Assembly: GCA_958295805.1 (NCBI GenBank)
Contig: OY282373.1
Span: forward strand, 219,001-283,000
Direction of reading: 5' to 3'
DNA from: an uncultured Nitrospirales bacterium
GTDB lineage: Bacteria > Nitrospirota > Nitrospiria > Nitrospirales > UBA8639
Length of the DNA stretch: 64,000 nucleotides
Part shown: piece after piece, positions 41,512 through 49,698 of the stretch
How the letters are laid out: each line of letters begins with the position of its first letter
How positions within the stretch are numbered: the first letter of the stretch is position 1
Translations under genes and position numbers: made by a program
The notes under the pieces: generated by a model
What the model saw: only the letters and a program-made list of their open reading frames with translations
The model's database searches: none
Told to the model about the DNA's origin: nothing

Positions 41512-41549
41512 ATGTCTCCTACAAGACGAGCAACGACTCTCGGGCTTAC

Positions 41550-41659
41550 CAAGCAATGAGGCCGGGCCTTGCGGCCCGGATAGATACGCCAAAAAGGTCG
41601 CGTAAAAAACTGAGTACTTCAGCACTTCAATGAGATTTCCGGCCAAGGGGTTGACAGGA
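41550..41659 (-). ncRNA. Candidate CreR/CreA-like crRNA-like regulator
   Basis: Read on the minus strand, a pseudo-repeat ends at 41624. Its CTCATTGAAG (41634-41625) equals CRISPR repeat bases 26-35. A 38-nt spacer follows (41623-41586). A second pseudo-repeat (41585-41550) has a hairpin CCGGGCC-GCAA-GGCCCGG and CGGCCTCATTG (41564-41554), which equals repeat bases 22-32. The spacing between the two conserved blocks implies a 38-nt spacer, within the array's 36-38 nt range. The spacer begins GCTGAAGTACTCAG and matches 14 of 15 bases at 41687-41701 beside a TTT PAM. The first pseudo-repeat lacks a convincing hairpin and no clear minus-strand promoter is seen, so transcription is inferred. Confidence 0.72.
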
Positions 41660-41711
41660 GGATTATGGATGGTTACCTTTCTGTTTGCTGAAGTACTTAG
41701 TATGATATAAA
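41651..41711 (+). promoter_or_regulatory. Putative cas operon promoter with CreR-like target
   Basis: A perfect -35 TTGACA (41651-41656) has a weak -10 TACCTT 17 bp on. Alternatively TATGAT (41701-41706) or TATAAA (41706-41711) could serve as -10. The candidate target GCTGAAGTACTTAG starts at 41687 with TTT immediately 5' (41684-41686), the TTN PAM reported for type I-G systems. Cascade bound here would cover either promoter and the first codons of the operon. Confidence 0.6.
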
Positions 41712-41712
41712 C

Positions 41713-41931
41713 ATGAAGAAAAGAGGTCAACTTATGACAAAAAAACGCAAATCAAGCCTAACAGTTAGCCTTAAAGCAAAATATGTTCTGAACGAAATTA
41801 CGGATGATGAACCGACCAACAACACCTACGGTTACCAACAATGCCAATCCGTCGAAGCAGAATTACCCAACTTTTCTCAATTCGTCCACACAAAGCACAT
41901 TCAAAGAAAAGAGGTAAAAAATGGCGATTGA
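41713..41931 (+). CDS. Small Lys-rich ORF heading the cas operon
   Basis: The 72-residue frame MKKRGQLMTKKRKSSLTVSLKAKYVLNEITDDEPTNN..KEVKNGD has a basic N-terminus and acidic centre. It ends 10 bp inside csb1, so its translation could couple to that of csb1. The csb1 ribosome site (AAAGAGGT) is within it. No family recognised. It may be a novel small Cas-linked protein, a leader peptide, or a non-coding leader. Its position directly after the candidate CreR target makes it a possible regulated product. Confidence 0.45.
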   Translation: MKKRGQLMTKKRKSSLTVSLKAKYVLNEITDDEPTNNTYGYQQCQSVEAELPNFSQFVHTKHIQRKEVKNGD

Positions 41932-43102
41932 TCTGGATACCTTGCAAAAATCTGTGAAACAGGATACTGCCATCCGCCGTGTACAGCGTCTCCAACCTGT
42001 CGGTGGGCAGGGCGATAAAGTGTTCCCTCCAACGTATCCCGGGGCTAGTCAGAAAGAGCCGGCAAGACATGTATTCGAAACACGTCGAATCAATAGGGAT
42101 GATGTCCGATGTGTCCTGCTTGATAGCGTTCAGAGCCAAGCTAATCGACTCGAAGAAGCGTTGTTGACGGCTATACGGGCGGGAACAATGTCTATGCCTT
42201 ATGTAGTTGTTGATTTCGATGGGCAGAGGTCAACAAACTATGATTTAAGCGATCTTGGGGAAATTACCTCACTTGACGCACCACACCGCGTATTTGACGC
42301 AATCATCCGTGACAGCAACCTAGGTGACAAAAGGTTCACGGAGACGAATCATTACAAGGAACTACAGCTTGCAAAACCGACGAATGCAACGTCAGTCTTC
42401 AAGCTAAACCCAACTTCACTTTTATTTGGTGCATGGAATTCGACAGGAGAGGGCGGGGGGCTAGGCGCAAAATTCGCCCGATGTATCGTATCGGAAGTTG
42501 TTGGAGTAGGAGTGCAAGAAGGTCAGAAGCGTGCTGTTAGAATTGATCCGCTGGGCATACGTGCCGAAATTAAGGTTGTTGGCGGACCGATCGACTGGAC
42601 TGTAGGAGAGAGAGGAAAGGGAAGCAAAAAACCGTCCGAAATCAGCCATTCGAATATAATATCGAATCTTGTGCCCGGTGGCGTCACTATTGATTACGCT
42701 CTCCATACGGCGGTTATTTCCTTTGCTGGGTTAAGACGGCTCAGATTTCCTGAAACGCAAGACGAGAACGCGGGACTCACTGTTCTTGCGGCACTCGCCC
42801 TTGTTGCCCTGACCCAGCAGGACTCCAACGGCTATGCGTTACGCTCCCGTTGTGACCTCGTGTGTGATGGCAAAGCCGCATTTGAGATAGTACACCAAGA
42901 TGGATCAACGAAAGAGATGGAGATCAGTTCTGATGATGCTGTCAAGGTGTTCAAAGAGTCTGTATCTGTTGCAAAGAATGCAGGGTTTCTGTGGAACGAA
43001 GAACCGATCCGGCTCCAACCTCAAGAACGACTTGTTGAACTCGTCGCTCTATCCCGGGCGAAAGCGCTTTCAGGAGAAGCCGAAAGCGATAACCAACAAT
43101 GA
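41921..43102 (+). CDS. csb1: Type I-G (I-U) Cascade subunit Cas7 (Csb1)
   Basis: The 393-residue protein, starting MAIDLDTLQKSVKQDTAIRRVQRLQPVGG, matches the GSU0053/Csb1 family. Features include RHVFETRRINRDDVRCVLLDSVQSQANRLEEALL, SLDAPHRVFDAIIRDS, and NPTSLLFGAWNSTGEGGGLGAKFARCIVSEVVGVGV. Csb1 is the Cas7-type backbone that coats the crRNA spacer. It is the first large gene of the interference operon and is followed 13 bp later by csb2. Confidence 0.93.
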   Translation: MAIDLDTLQKSVKQDTAIRRVQRLQPVGGQGDKVFPPTYPGASQKEPARHVFETRRINRDDVRCVLLDSVQSQANRLEEALLTAIRAGTMSMPYVVVDFDGQRSTNYDLSDLGEITSLDAPHRVFDAIIRDSNLGDKRFTETNHYKELQLAKPTNATSVFKLNPTSLLFGAWNSTGEGGGLGAKFARCIVSEVVGVGVQEGQKRAVRIDPLGIRAEIKVVGGPIDWTVGERGKGSKKPSEISHSNIISNLVPGGVTIDYALHTAVISFAGLRRLRFPETQDENAGLTVLAALALVALTQQDSNGYALRSRCDLVCDGKAAFEIVHQDGSTKEMEISSDDAVKVFKESVSVAKNAGFLWNEEPIRLQPQERLVELVALSRAKALSGEAESDNQQ

Positions 43103-43115
43103 TTGAGGATTCGTC

Positions 43116-44642
43116 ATGCTTGCGATAGAAGTCGAATTTTTGACTGGAGTGTCGGTAGCGGCATCGCCCTACCGACGCGAGGAACCAGAATGGCCACCCC
43201 ACCCCGACAGGCTGTTCCAGTCCCTTGTCGCGGCCTGGGGCAGGAACAATCCGCCAAACGAGGAAGAAAAACTGGCGCTTAAATGGCTCGAAGCACTCGA
43301 CAGAAACAGTCTTGAGGTTTACGCACCGGCGGCACGTCCGCGCACCGTGGCTACAGTCTTTGTGCCGCCGAACGATGCACGTACCGCAGGCAGGGCCGGT
43401 AGTAAGCCGCCCAAGGAGGTAGGTGAAGCGATACATGTAGTGCCGGAGTTACGCAAGAACCGTCAACCACGCGTCTTTCCGGCTGTCGTCGTAGATCCGG
43501 TCTCCGACACAAGTCCCGCGACAACAGGGAATGGCAAGGCCTCTGTCCATTACATCTGGCGCAACCCGCATGGTCTTGAATCGCATCGGGATACGCTTGA
43601 ACGGCTCGTCAGGGAAGTCACCTATCTAGGTCATTCGCACACTTTGGTCAGGGTGGCGCTCGTTGACGAAGTAGCCGCAGCCGTAACGGACAGCTTAAGA
43701 TGGGTCGACTCGAAAGGTACAGCTTTGCGATGTCCTCACGAAGGACGACTCAAACATCTGGAGAGCCAGTACAAGAGGTCGATGAAAAGCACCGTGGCTG
43801 TGCGACCCAGCCCATCTCTTGTCGCAAAGGAATTTCATCTACCTCATGAAGCTGCGTCCACTAGGCTGTTCGACGATAAGAACTTTATCACGTTCGAGGA
43901 CGCTGGCGGTTTTTGCCCTTCGCTGTCCGCTTTCCCCCTCATTGCTAAGCGGCTGCGCGACGCGCTGCTTAAAATCGCTGATGACGAGGGGATATCAATC
44001 CCCACGCTCCTCTCGGGACACAACAGTGACAAACGCCCAACTACAGACGCTCATCTTTCGATGGTTCCACTCGCCGATGTCGGAGGGGAGTACTCTCAAG
44101 GACGCCTCATGGGCTTGACTATCGTGTGGCCACGTTCGGCAGATGACGAGGATAGACGTAACGTTCTGAAGATACTGGCAAAATTTTTCATGGATAGGGA
44201 AGAACACACAGGATTGCTTCACTTCGGCCACAACGGTTCGTGGCAACTACGGCTGTCACCGGAACCAGTCCGGCAATCTTTGAAGTTTGAACGTTATGTG
44301 AAACCAGCGAAACGTTGGGGCACGGTTCTTCCAGTTGTTCTCGACCGCCATCCAAAGAACAAGCCGAATCAGGATGTTTCAGCGATTGTTGTCAATACCT
44401 GTCTGAACGCCGGTTTGGAATTTGAAGCAGTTAAAGACTTGAAGATGGAAGTCCATCAGTATGCGGCAGTCCGGGGCGCACCATCTGCTCAGGAAATTGC
44501 CAGGACATTGCCAAAAGACAGCCCCTATCGCAGCCGGCCTCTCGTACATCTTGTCCTGGATTTCCCGCGTCCGGTTCATGGCCCTTTGATCCTTGGGGCT
44601 GGAAGATTTCGGGGACTTGGCTTGTGTCTCCCTCTTAAATAG
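43116..44642 (+). CDS. csb2: Type I-G Cas5-Cas6 fusion (Csb2)
   Basis: The 508-residue protein begins MLAIEVEFLTGVSVAASPYRREEPEWPPHPDRLFQSLVAAWG, the Csb2/GSU0054 N-terminus (Cas5-like RAMP). It ends in a Gly-rich Cas6-like loop LILGAGRFRGLGLCLPLK. A His-containing PTTDAHLSMVPLADVGGEYSQGRLMGLTIVWP segment is conserved in the family. It caps the crRNA 5' handle and is thought to process pre-crRNA, whose repeats carry a hairpin. It stops 10 bp before the cas3 start. Confidence 0.92.
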   Translation: MLAIEVEFLTGVSVAASPYRREEPEWPPHPDRLFQSLVAAWGRNNPPNEEEKLALKWLEALDRNSLEVYAPAARPRTVATVFVPPNDARTAGRAGSKPPKEVGEAIHVVPELRKNRQPRVFPAVVVDPVSDTSPATTGNGKASVHYIWRNPHGLESHRDTLERLVREVTYLGHSHTLVRVALVDEVAAAVTDSLRWVDSKGTALRCPHEGRLKHLESQYKRSMKSTVAVRPSPSLVAKEFHLPHEAASTRLFDDKNFITFEDAGGFCPSLSAFPLIAKRLRDALLKIADDEGISIPTLLSGHNSDKRPTTDAHLSMVPLADVGGEYSQGRLMGLTIVWPRSADDEDRRNVLKILAKFFMDREEHTGLLHFGHNGSWQLRLSPEPVRQSLKFERYVKPAKRWGTVLPVVLDRHPKNKPNQDVSAIVVNTCLNAGLEFEAVKDLKMEVHQYAAVRGAPSAQEIARTLPKDSPYRSRPLVHLVLDFPRPVHGPLILGAGRFRGLGLCLPLK

Positions 44643-44652
44643 GAGCGTAATC

Positions 44653-47600
44653 GTGGTGGAATTATCTGCCGATGATTTCTCTGAATTCTTCAACGCAGTT
44701 CACGGTGTGAATCCGTTTCCCTGGCAATCAAGGTTGGCGCGGCAAGTTATTGAAAAAGGGGAGTGGCCGTCGCTTCTTGACCTACCGACCGGTACCGGTA
44801 AGACCGCTACAATCGACATTGCCGTCTTTCATCTCGCATGTGAGGCCGAGCGTGGACCGAAACGCAAAGCTCCACTACGAATTTTGTTCGTCATCGACCG
44901 CCGTATTGTCGTTGATGCGGCTTTTCAACGAGCACGGAAAATCGCTGATGCTATCAAAATCGCTGATGGTGGCATTCTGGAGAACGTTGCAAACCGCTTA
45001 CAGTCCTTCGCCGGGGATAATGCCCCAGTTCTTCAGGTAACCAGACTCCGAGGCGGCATGCCACAAGAACGGGATTGGGCACGTTCTCCCGCACAGCCTC
45101 TTGTAGGAGTCTCAACGGTTGATCAAGTAGGTTCACGACTTTTCTTCCGCGGCTATGGTGTTTCGCAGCGGATGTGGCCAGTACATGCTGGTCTGGTCGG
45201 GTCTGATGCGTTGTGGCTGCTTGACGAGGTGCATCTCTCGACACCGCTTGATGAGACGCTTGACGCCATAGTTACTGGACACCCGAAGCAGAGAGGAGGC
45301 GTCATTGCGGAAATGCCACGGTTGGCGCCGTTCACAGTGGTCAGGCTTTCGGCAACGCCGGGAGAGAGTACCGAAAAACCGTTCCGCCTGTCCGATGAGG
45401 ACCGAACGCACGCGAGTCTCAGTCGCCGACTTGAATCGCGTAAGTTGGCAAAGATCGAAACTTGGAGTGACGGCAAAGCAGTCGAAGAGTTCTCCAAGGC
45501 GGCCATGCAACTTACTGATTTGATTACTGAATCGTCGGAGACTAAGACAGAGCGAAGAAAAAGGAAACAACCGACCGCCATCCATCTTCCTGTTCGTCGT
45601 TTAGCTGTAGTCGTTAACCATGTCGGTCGGGCTCGTAAAGTCTTCGAGGAACTCAAAGAAAAAGTGGGGGAGAGAGCAAAGGTTGTGTTGCTTACCGGCC
45701 GTATCCGACCACTTGACCGCGATCGGATCATGGAGGATAAGGCTATCGCATCGCTTCTTGCTACGCCAAATCGCAATCTTCCGGAACGGCCGATCATCCT
45801 GGTTGCCACTCAAACTATAGAGGCAGGTGCTGACTTTGACGTTGACGCGCTCGTGACCGAAATTGCACCTCTCGATTCCCTGCGCCAACGTTTCGGGCGA
45901 TTGGACAGATTAGGTGAACGGGGCGAGAGCCGTGCCGTAATCTTGTGTCCTTCTAGCAAAAAGCCCAAAGATGGCGAAGACAACGACTGGACGCCGATCT
46001 TTCGACTTTACGATGACTCGGCATACGAAACTGGAAAATGGCTCGGAAAACCTGGTTCGGAGGTCGATTTCGGCATTGACGTTTTTGCACTCAAGATTGA
46101 AGAAGCAACTAAGAACCACACTATTAAAAAATTGATTGCGCCGCGCTGTCATGCTCCGGTGTTGTTCCCTCCATATGCCGAATTGTGGGCAGCCACGTCA
46201 CCGCCACCACTTGCGACTCCTGAGCCAGCCCTGTTTCTCCACGGGCCGAAAAAGCGGGCGGATGTTCAGGTCGTATGGCGAGCCGATGTTGATCTGGAAG
46301 ACAAAGACGCATCAAACCGGTCGCTACGATGTTGTCCGCCGTCGTCCCTCGAAGCGATATCCGTTCCCATATGGGCAGTGCGTGCATGGTTGCGCGCTAT
46401 CAAAATTGCCGAAGGTGTTGCAGACGTACCGGAAACCGAACTCTCGGAAAGAGGAGGCACTCAAGGACAGTCTTGTCTTAGATATCCTAGACGTGACGAT
46501 TCACTCTGGCGGAAGGTGTTCGCCCACGAGTTGAAGCCGGGCGATACCATTGTTGTGCCATGCTCCTATGGCGGTTGCGACCGATGGGGTTGGAACCCTG
46601 ATGGAGACATCAAGCCGGTGGTTGACCTCGGCACACAGGCTCACTACTACCAACGGTTGAAAGGCGCCTTGCGTGTAACCCGTGAGACTCTGACCAATGC
46701 CTTGGACCAGGAAGCTAACGGCGATAGCGCGGGCAGTTTCGACGAAATTTGGCACAATATTCAGCGATTGATCCAAGAAGACGGGGGCGACCTTAAGGCC
46801 GAGACCATACGTGCGGGTCTTGCAGAAATCGATGCTCTACCAGAGACCTGGCGGCAATTGCTGAAGGCGATGGAGGGAGAGAAACGGGGCATAGAAATCG
46901 AATTCTGTAAGGATACCGATCATGAGCCGTGGTTCGTACTCTACGTAAAAAACCGTCTGAAAAGCGGCGTATTGCCAGAATTATGCAAGACTGAACTCGA
47001 TGACGAATCCAGCAACGATGCTGTCACTGAACGAGATGATTCTTGGGCGACAGGCGTGCGTGTTGAACTCCTTGATCATCTTGATCACGTCGAAGCTAAA
47101 TCGCGTGACTTGGCCCAACGATCTGGCCTTGACGAAAAAATGACGAAACTCCTTGCTCTCGCGGGAAGAATGCACGACCTGGGTAAAGCCGACCATCGCT
47201 TTCAGACTGACCTCTATGGGGTCAGCACACTGACACGATTGAGCCTTAATGACATCTTTTTCCATCCTTTGCTCGCAAAAAATACTCAAAAAGATAGACC
47301 GAGGAGCCACAACCGTGCTGTCTCTAAAAATTTCCGTCACGAGGCCTTGTCGATAGCACTCGCACAGGAACACCATACCGTGAAGCAACTGAATGAAGAA
47401 GAGAGCGACTTAGTTCTCTGGCTCGTAGGTACGCATCACGGACACGGCCGCCCTTTTTTCCCGCCGTGTGAGGATTGTATGGACGGTCCAACAAAGGGAA
47501 CGACCGTTAGCATGGAAATAGACGGACAAAAGTTGGTGGCGAATACTGTCGACGCGCCGATCCGGATGGATCAGGGATGGTTTGAGCGTGGGGCACGTCT

Positions 47601-47709
47601 TTTGCGGCGTTTTGGTCCATGGGAACTGGCTCGGCTTGAAGCAATTCTTCGGCTCGCCGATCATGCAGCCTCGGCTGATGAGCAGATGTCGGGGAACTTC
47701 CAAGATTGA
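44653..47709 (+). CDS. cas3: Cas3 helicase-nuclease (C-terminal HD)
   Basis: The GTG at 44653, 7 bp after AGGAG, gives 1018 residues. The SF2 helicase comes first: Walker A LPTGTGKTATID (near residue 45), DEVH box LLDEVHLSTPLDE, SATPGE, and motif VI QRFGRLDRLGERGESR. The HD nuclease is C-terminal, with GRMHDLGKADHRFQ (about residue 840) and later His/Asp-bearing segments LAQEHHTV and GTHHGHGRPF. Helicase-HD order is the reverse of Escherichia coli Cas3 and is usual in I-G. It is recruited to Cascade-bound DNA and degrades it. Confidence 0.94.
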   Translation: MVELSADDFSEFFNAVHGVNPFPWQSRLARQVIEKGEWPSLLDLPTGTGKTATIDIAVFHLACEAERGPKRKAPLRILFVIDRRIVVDAAFQRARKIADAIKIADGGILENVANRLQSFAGDNAPVLQVTRLRGGMPQERDWARSPAQPLVGVSTVDQVGSRLFFRGYGVSQRMWPVHAGLVGSDALWLLDEVHLSTPLDETLDAIVTGHPKQRGGVIAEMPRLAPFTVVRLSATPGESTEKPFRLSDEDRTHASLSRRLESRKLAKIETWSDGKAVEEFSKAAMQLTDLITESSETKTERRKRKQPTAIHLPVRRLAVVVNHVGRARKVFEELKEKVGERAKVVLLTGRIRPLDRDRIMEDKAIASLLATPNRNLPERPIILVATQTIEAGADFDVDALVTEIAPLDSLRQRFGRLDRLGERGESRAVILCPSSKKPKDGEDNDWTPIFRLYDDSAYETGKWLGKPGSEVDFGIDVFALKIEEATKNHTIKKLIAPRCHAPVLFPPYAELWAATSPPPLATPEPALFLHGPKKRADVQVVWRADVDLEDKDASNRSLRCCPPSSLEAISVPIWAVRAWLRAIKIAEGVADVPETELSERGGTQGQSCLRYPRRDDSLWRKVFAHELKPGDTIVVPCSYGGCDRWGWNPDGDIKPVVDLGTQAHYYQRLKGALRVTRETLTNALDQEANGDSAGSFDEIWHNIQRLIQEDGGDLKAETIRAGLAEIDALPETWRQLLKAMEGEKRGIEIEFCKDTDHEPWFVLYVKNRLKSGVLPELCKTELDDESSNDAVTERDDSWATGVRVELLDHLDHVEAKSRDLAQRSGLDEKMTKLLALAGRMHDLGKADHRFQTDLYGVSTLTRLSLNDIFFHPLLAKNTQKDRPRSHNRAVSKNFRHEALSIALAQEHHTVKQLNEEESDLVLWLVGTHHGHGRPFFPPCEDCMDGPTKGTTVSMEIDGQKLVANTVDAPIRMDQGWFERGARLLRRFGPWELARLEAILRLADHAASADEQMSGNFQD

Positions 47710-47722
47710 TGAAGGAATCAAC

Positions 47723-48634
47723 GTGGCAGGGACAACCGAACATGAACTGAGTAGTCTTGAACCGGACAATCTTCTCGCGTTTCTTGCCCTGCTCGGTTTG
47801 TTGCGATCCCTTGAAACCGCCAAACCCGACTGGCATCCGCGGGTTAAATGGCGAGGCTTGCCGCTTTCGGCAACCTTGGTAATTGATCGTGAAATAACAA
47901 GCGACCAACTCGCATTTGAGATCGATGTTGGCGTGAAACAGATCGGACAATCGTATGCTGTTCTTGACGGTCATGATAACATCAAATTTACGGCGGAAGA
48001 ATTCAGAACTCTTTTTCAGAAAACGCGGACCGACCGTATCCAATCACAAATAGTGTGTGTGCTTGCATCAGACGGCGCCATCAAGAAAAATGGCAAGGAA
48101 ATTGCGCCCACGGCTTTTTGTGCAATGTTCGGTTCCGGGCACCAGCATTTTCTCACGAGGCTTCGATCCGTCCCGTGTGACGGCACTGCGGACGATATAC
48201 ACTCGGCTTTGTTCGAACCATGGCAATACTCGGACGACACTTCGAGTTTTAGATGGGACCCGATTGAGGACCGGCGTTACGCGCTTCAATTTGGTGATCC
48301 AAGCAAGTCAGAGAACAAAGTCGGAACCGTGACCGGAGCAAACCGTCTTGCCGCCATCGGGTTCGGAACGCTTGTCAGTGTGCCGACTGCACAAGGACTT
48401 GCAACACTCGGCATTGTAGACAAGGACAAACAAAAATACGCATGTTGGCCGATACCCACCGTTCCAACAAGCCTCACCGTATATTTAGCTCTTCTAGCCC
48501 ATCCAGCCCTAGCGAACCCAAAAGAGTCCTCTCAGTTGGTTGCTTACGGTATTTCGGCAATAGCACAAGCAGAACGCTTTCAAGTTGACAGATACTTCAA
48601 TTTTGCCCGAGCCCGGATGCAGTTCTTATCTTGA
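47723..48634 (+). CDS. Small Cas8-like subunit (Csb3/GSU0052-type)
   Basis: A GTG at 47723 after AAGGAA gives 303 residues, beginning AGTTEHELSSLEPDNLLAFLALLGLLRSLETAKPDWHPRVKWRG. The EPDNLLAFLALLGLLRALE-type opening recurs in type I-U/I-G Cas8-like proteins (Csb3 and Csx17). At ~300 residues it is closer to Csb3 than to Csx17 (~700). It probably fills the large-subunit role in PAM recognition. The exact family name is uncertain. The alternative ATG at 47582 would lie inside cas3 and is rejected. Confidence 0.75.
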   Translation: MAGTTEHELSSLEPDNLLAFLALLGLLRSLETAKPDWHPRVKWRGLPLSATLVIDREITSDQLAFEIDVGVKQIGQSYAVLDGHDNIKFTAEEFRTLFQKTRTDRIQSQIVCVLASDGAIKKNGKEIAPTAFCAMFGSGHQHFLTRLRSVPCDGTADDIHSALFEPWQYSDDTSSFRWDPIEDRRYALQFGDPSKSENKVGTVTGANRLAAIGFGTLVSVPTAQGLATLGIVDKDKQKYACWPIPTVPTSLTVYLALLAHPALANPKESSQLVAYGISAIAQAERFQVDRYFNFARARMQFLS

Positions 48635-48798
48635 CCCTGAATTCCGTTTGCACTCTACTGCGAAGTCTAGTATTCAGATACCACCTGCCGCCAGCGGCCA
48701 CATGTGATATACTGGTCAGCCTGACAGACAACTCGGGAACATCCCAGATACTCTCACCGAGGGGATGACTTGGACATGTCTCCATACTCGCCCCGGAC

Positions 48799-49163
48799 AT
48801 GACCAACAGGCTTGAACAGGCTCTCTTCTTTGTATATTTTGACCAAACCGGTCATGAAGAAGGAGAGTCTTATGGGAAGGCTCGTCGATCCACACTGATT
48901 GGGACGCTGGCGCTTGCCGGCTGGAAGCTGGGAGAGACCAAAGCGAAGTTCGGCGATGTCGTTCGCCTTGCAGCCTCGGGGCAGCCTCATCGTGTCACGG
49001 TTCACGGCAAGGACGCGGTCGTCATTTCGGCGTCCGAATTTGAACGCCTTCGGGCGTTGGGTGCAGCGACAAGGTTCACGATCTCTTCTCTCAACCTCCC
49101 TTGAACCGCTTGGAATTCGACAATGAGGGTGTGCGGAGTCCGGTCCGCGCGGTCGAGTTGTGA
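48799..49163 (+). pseudogene. Phd/YefM-type antitoxin, frameshifted
   Basis: The frame WKLGETKAKFGDVVRLAASGQPHRVTVHGKDAVVISASEFERLRAL is a clear Phd/YefM antitoxin. After LRAL the sequence shifts frame near 49065. The next frame gives DKVHDLFSQPPLNRLEFDNEGVRSPVRAVEL and a TGA at 49161, exactly abutting the toxin ATG. The N-terminus is also unclear: the ATG at 48799 adds an odd ~40-residue extension. The gene is probably inactive. Confidence 0.7.
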
Positions 49164-49585
49164 ATGGATGGCTTGCTCAACACCAACATCGTATCCGAGT
49201 TACGGAAGACCCGACCAGACCGCCGTGTGAAGGCATGGTCGGATGCACAAGCAGCGGATAGTTTTTTCTCAACAGCGTGACGCTTACCGAGATCCGTTTC
49301 GGGATTGAGTACCAAGCAAACTCCGTACTTCGGGGGGAATTCGAAATTTGGCTTGCCCACCAACTGAGACCTTGGTTTGCGGAACGTATCTTGCCCTTGG
49401 ACGAAGAGGCGATCTTGGAATAGCGCCGAATGGTCGAGCGGGGGAGAGCACGGAAGATCGTGTTCAGCCAGCCTGACCTCTTTATCGCCGCCACTGCCCA
49501 GGTCCATGTCCTGACGGTCTGTACCCGCAACGAGAGAGACTTTCGCGGGACGGATGTTCATGTGTTCAATCCATGGTCGGAGTGA
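49164..49585 (+). pseudogene. VapC/FitB-type PIN toxin, broken
   Basis: ATG 49164 starts MDGLLNTNIVSELRKTRPDRRVKAWSDAQAADSFF, the PIN-domain opening (LLDTNIVSE). The frame then breaks near 49265. Restored frames continue SVTLTEIRFGIEYQAN, PWFAERILPLDEEAILE, an in-frame TAG (49421-49423) where relatives have Trp, then RRMVERGRARK, TVCTRNERDF and FNPWSE with stop at 49585. At least one frameshift and one nonsense change make it a pseudogene. It sits between the interference and adaptation cas genes. Confidence 0.75.
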
Positions 49586-49698
49586 TTGCCGGCACGTTCA
49601 CGGGTTCTGCCTCACGCCCTCTGATGGCGACAAGGTTGCTATCCCTCGCCTAACGTGTCATTGGTCATGGGCGACACCGTTCTCGTCGCACCGTTCCT

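Noticed and set aside
41611-41700. GAGTACTTCAGC / GCTGAAGTACTTA inverted repeat as a simple operator pair
   Set aside because: Not excluded, but the pseudo-repeat handle abutting one copy, the TTT PAM abutting the other, and the correctly spaced second pseudo-repeat are better explained by a crRNA-like RNA.
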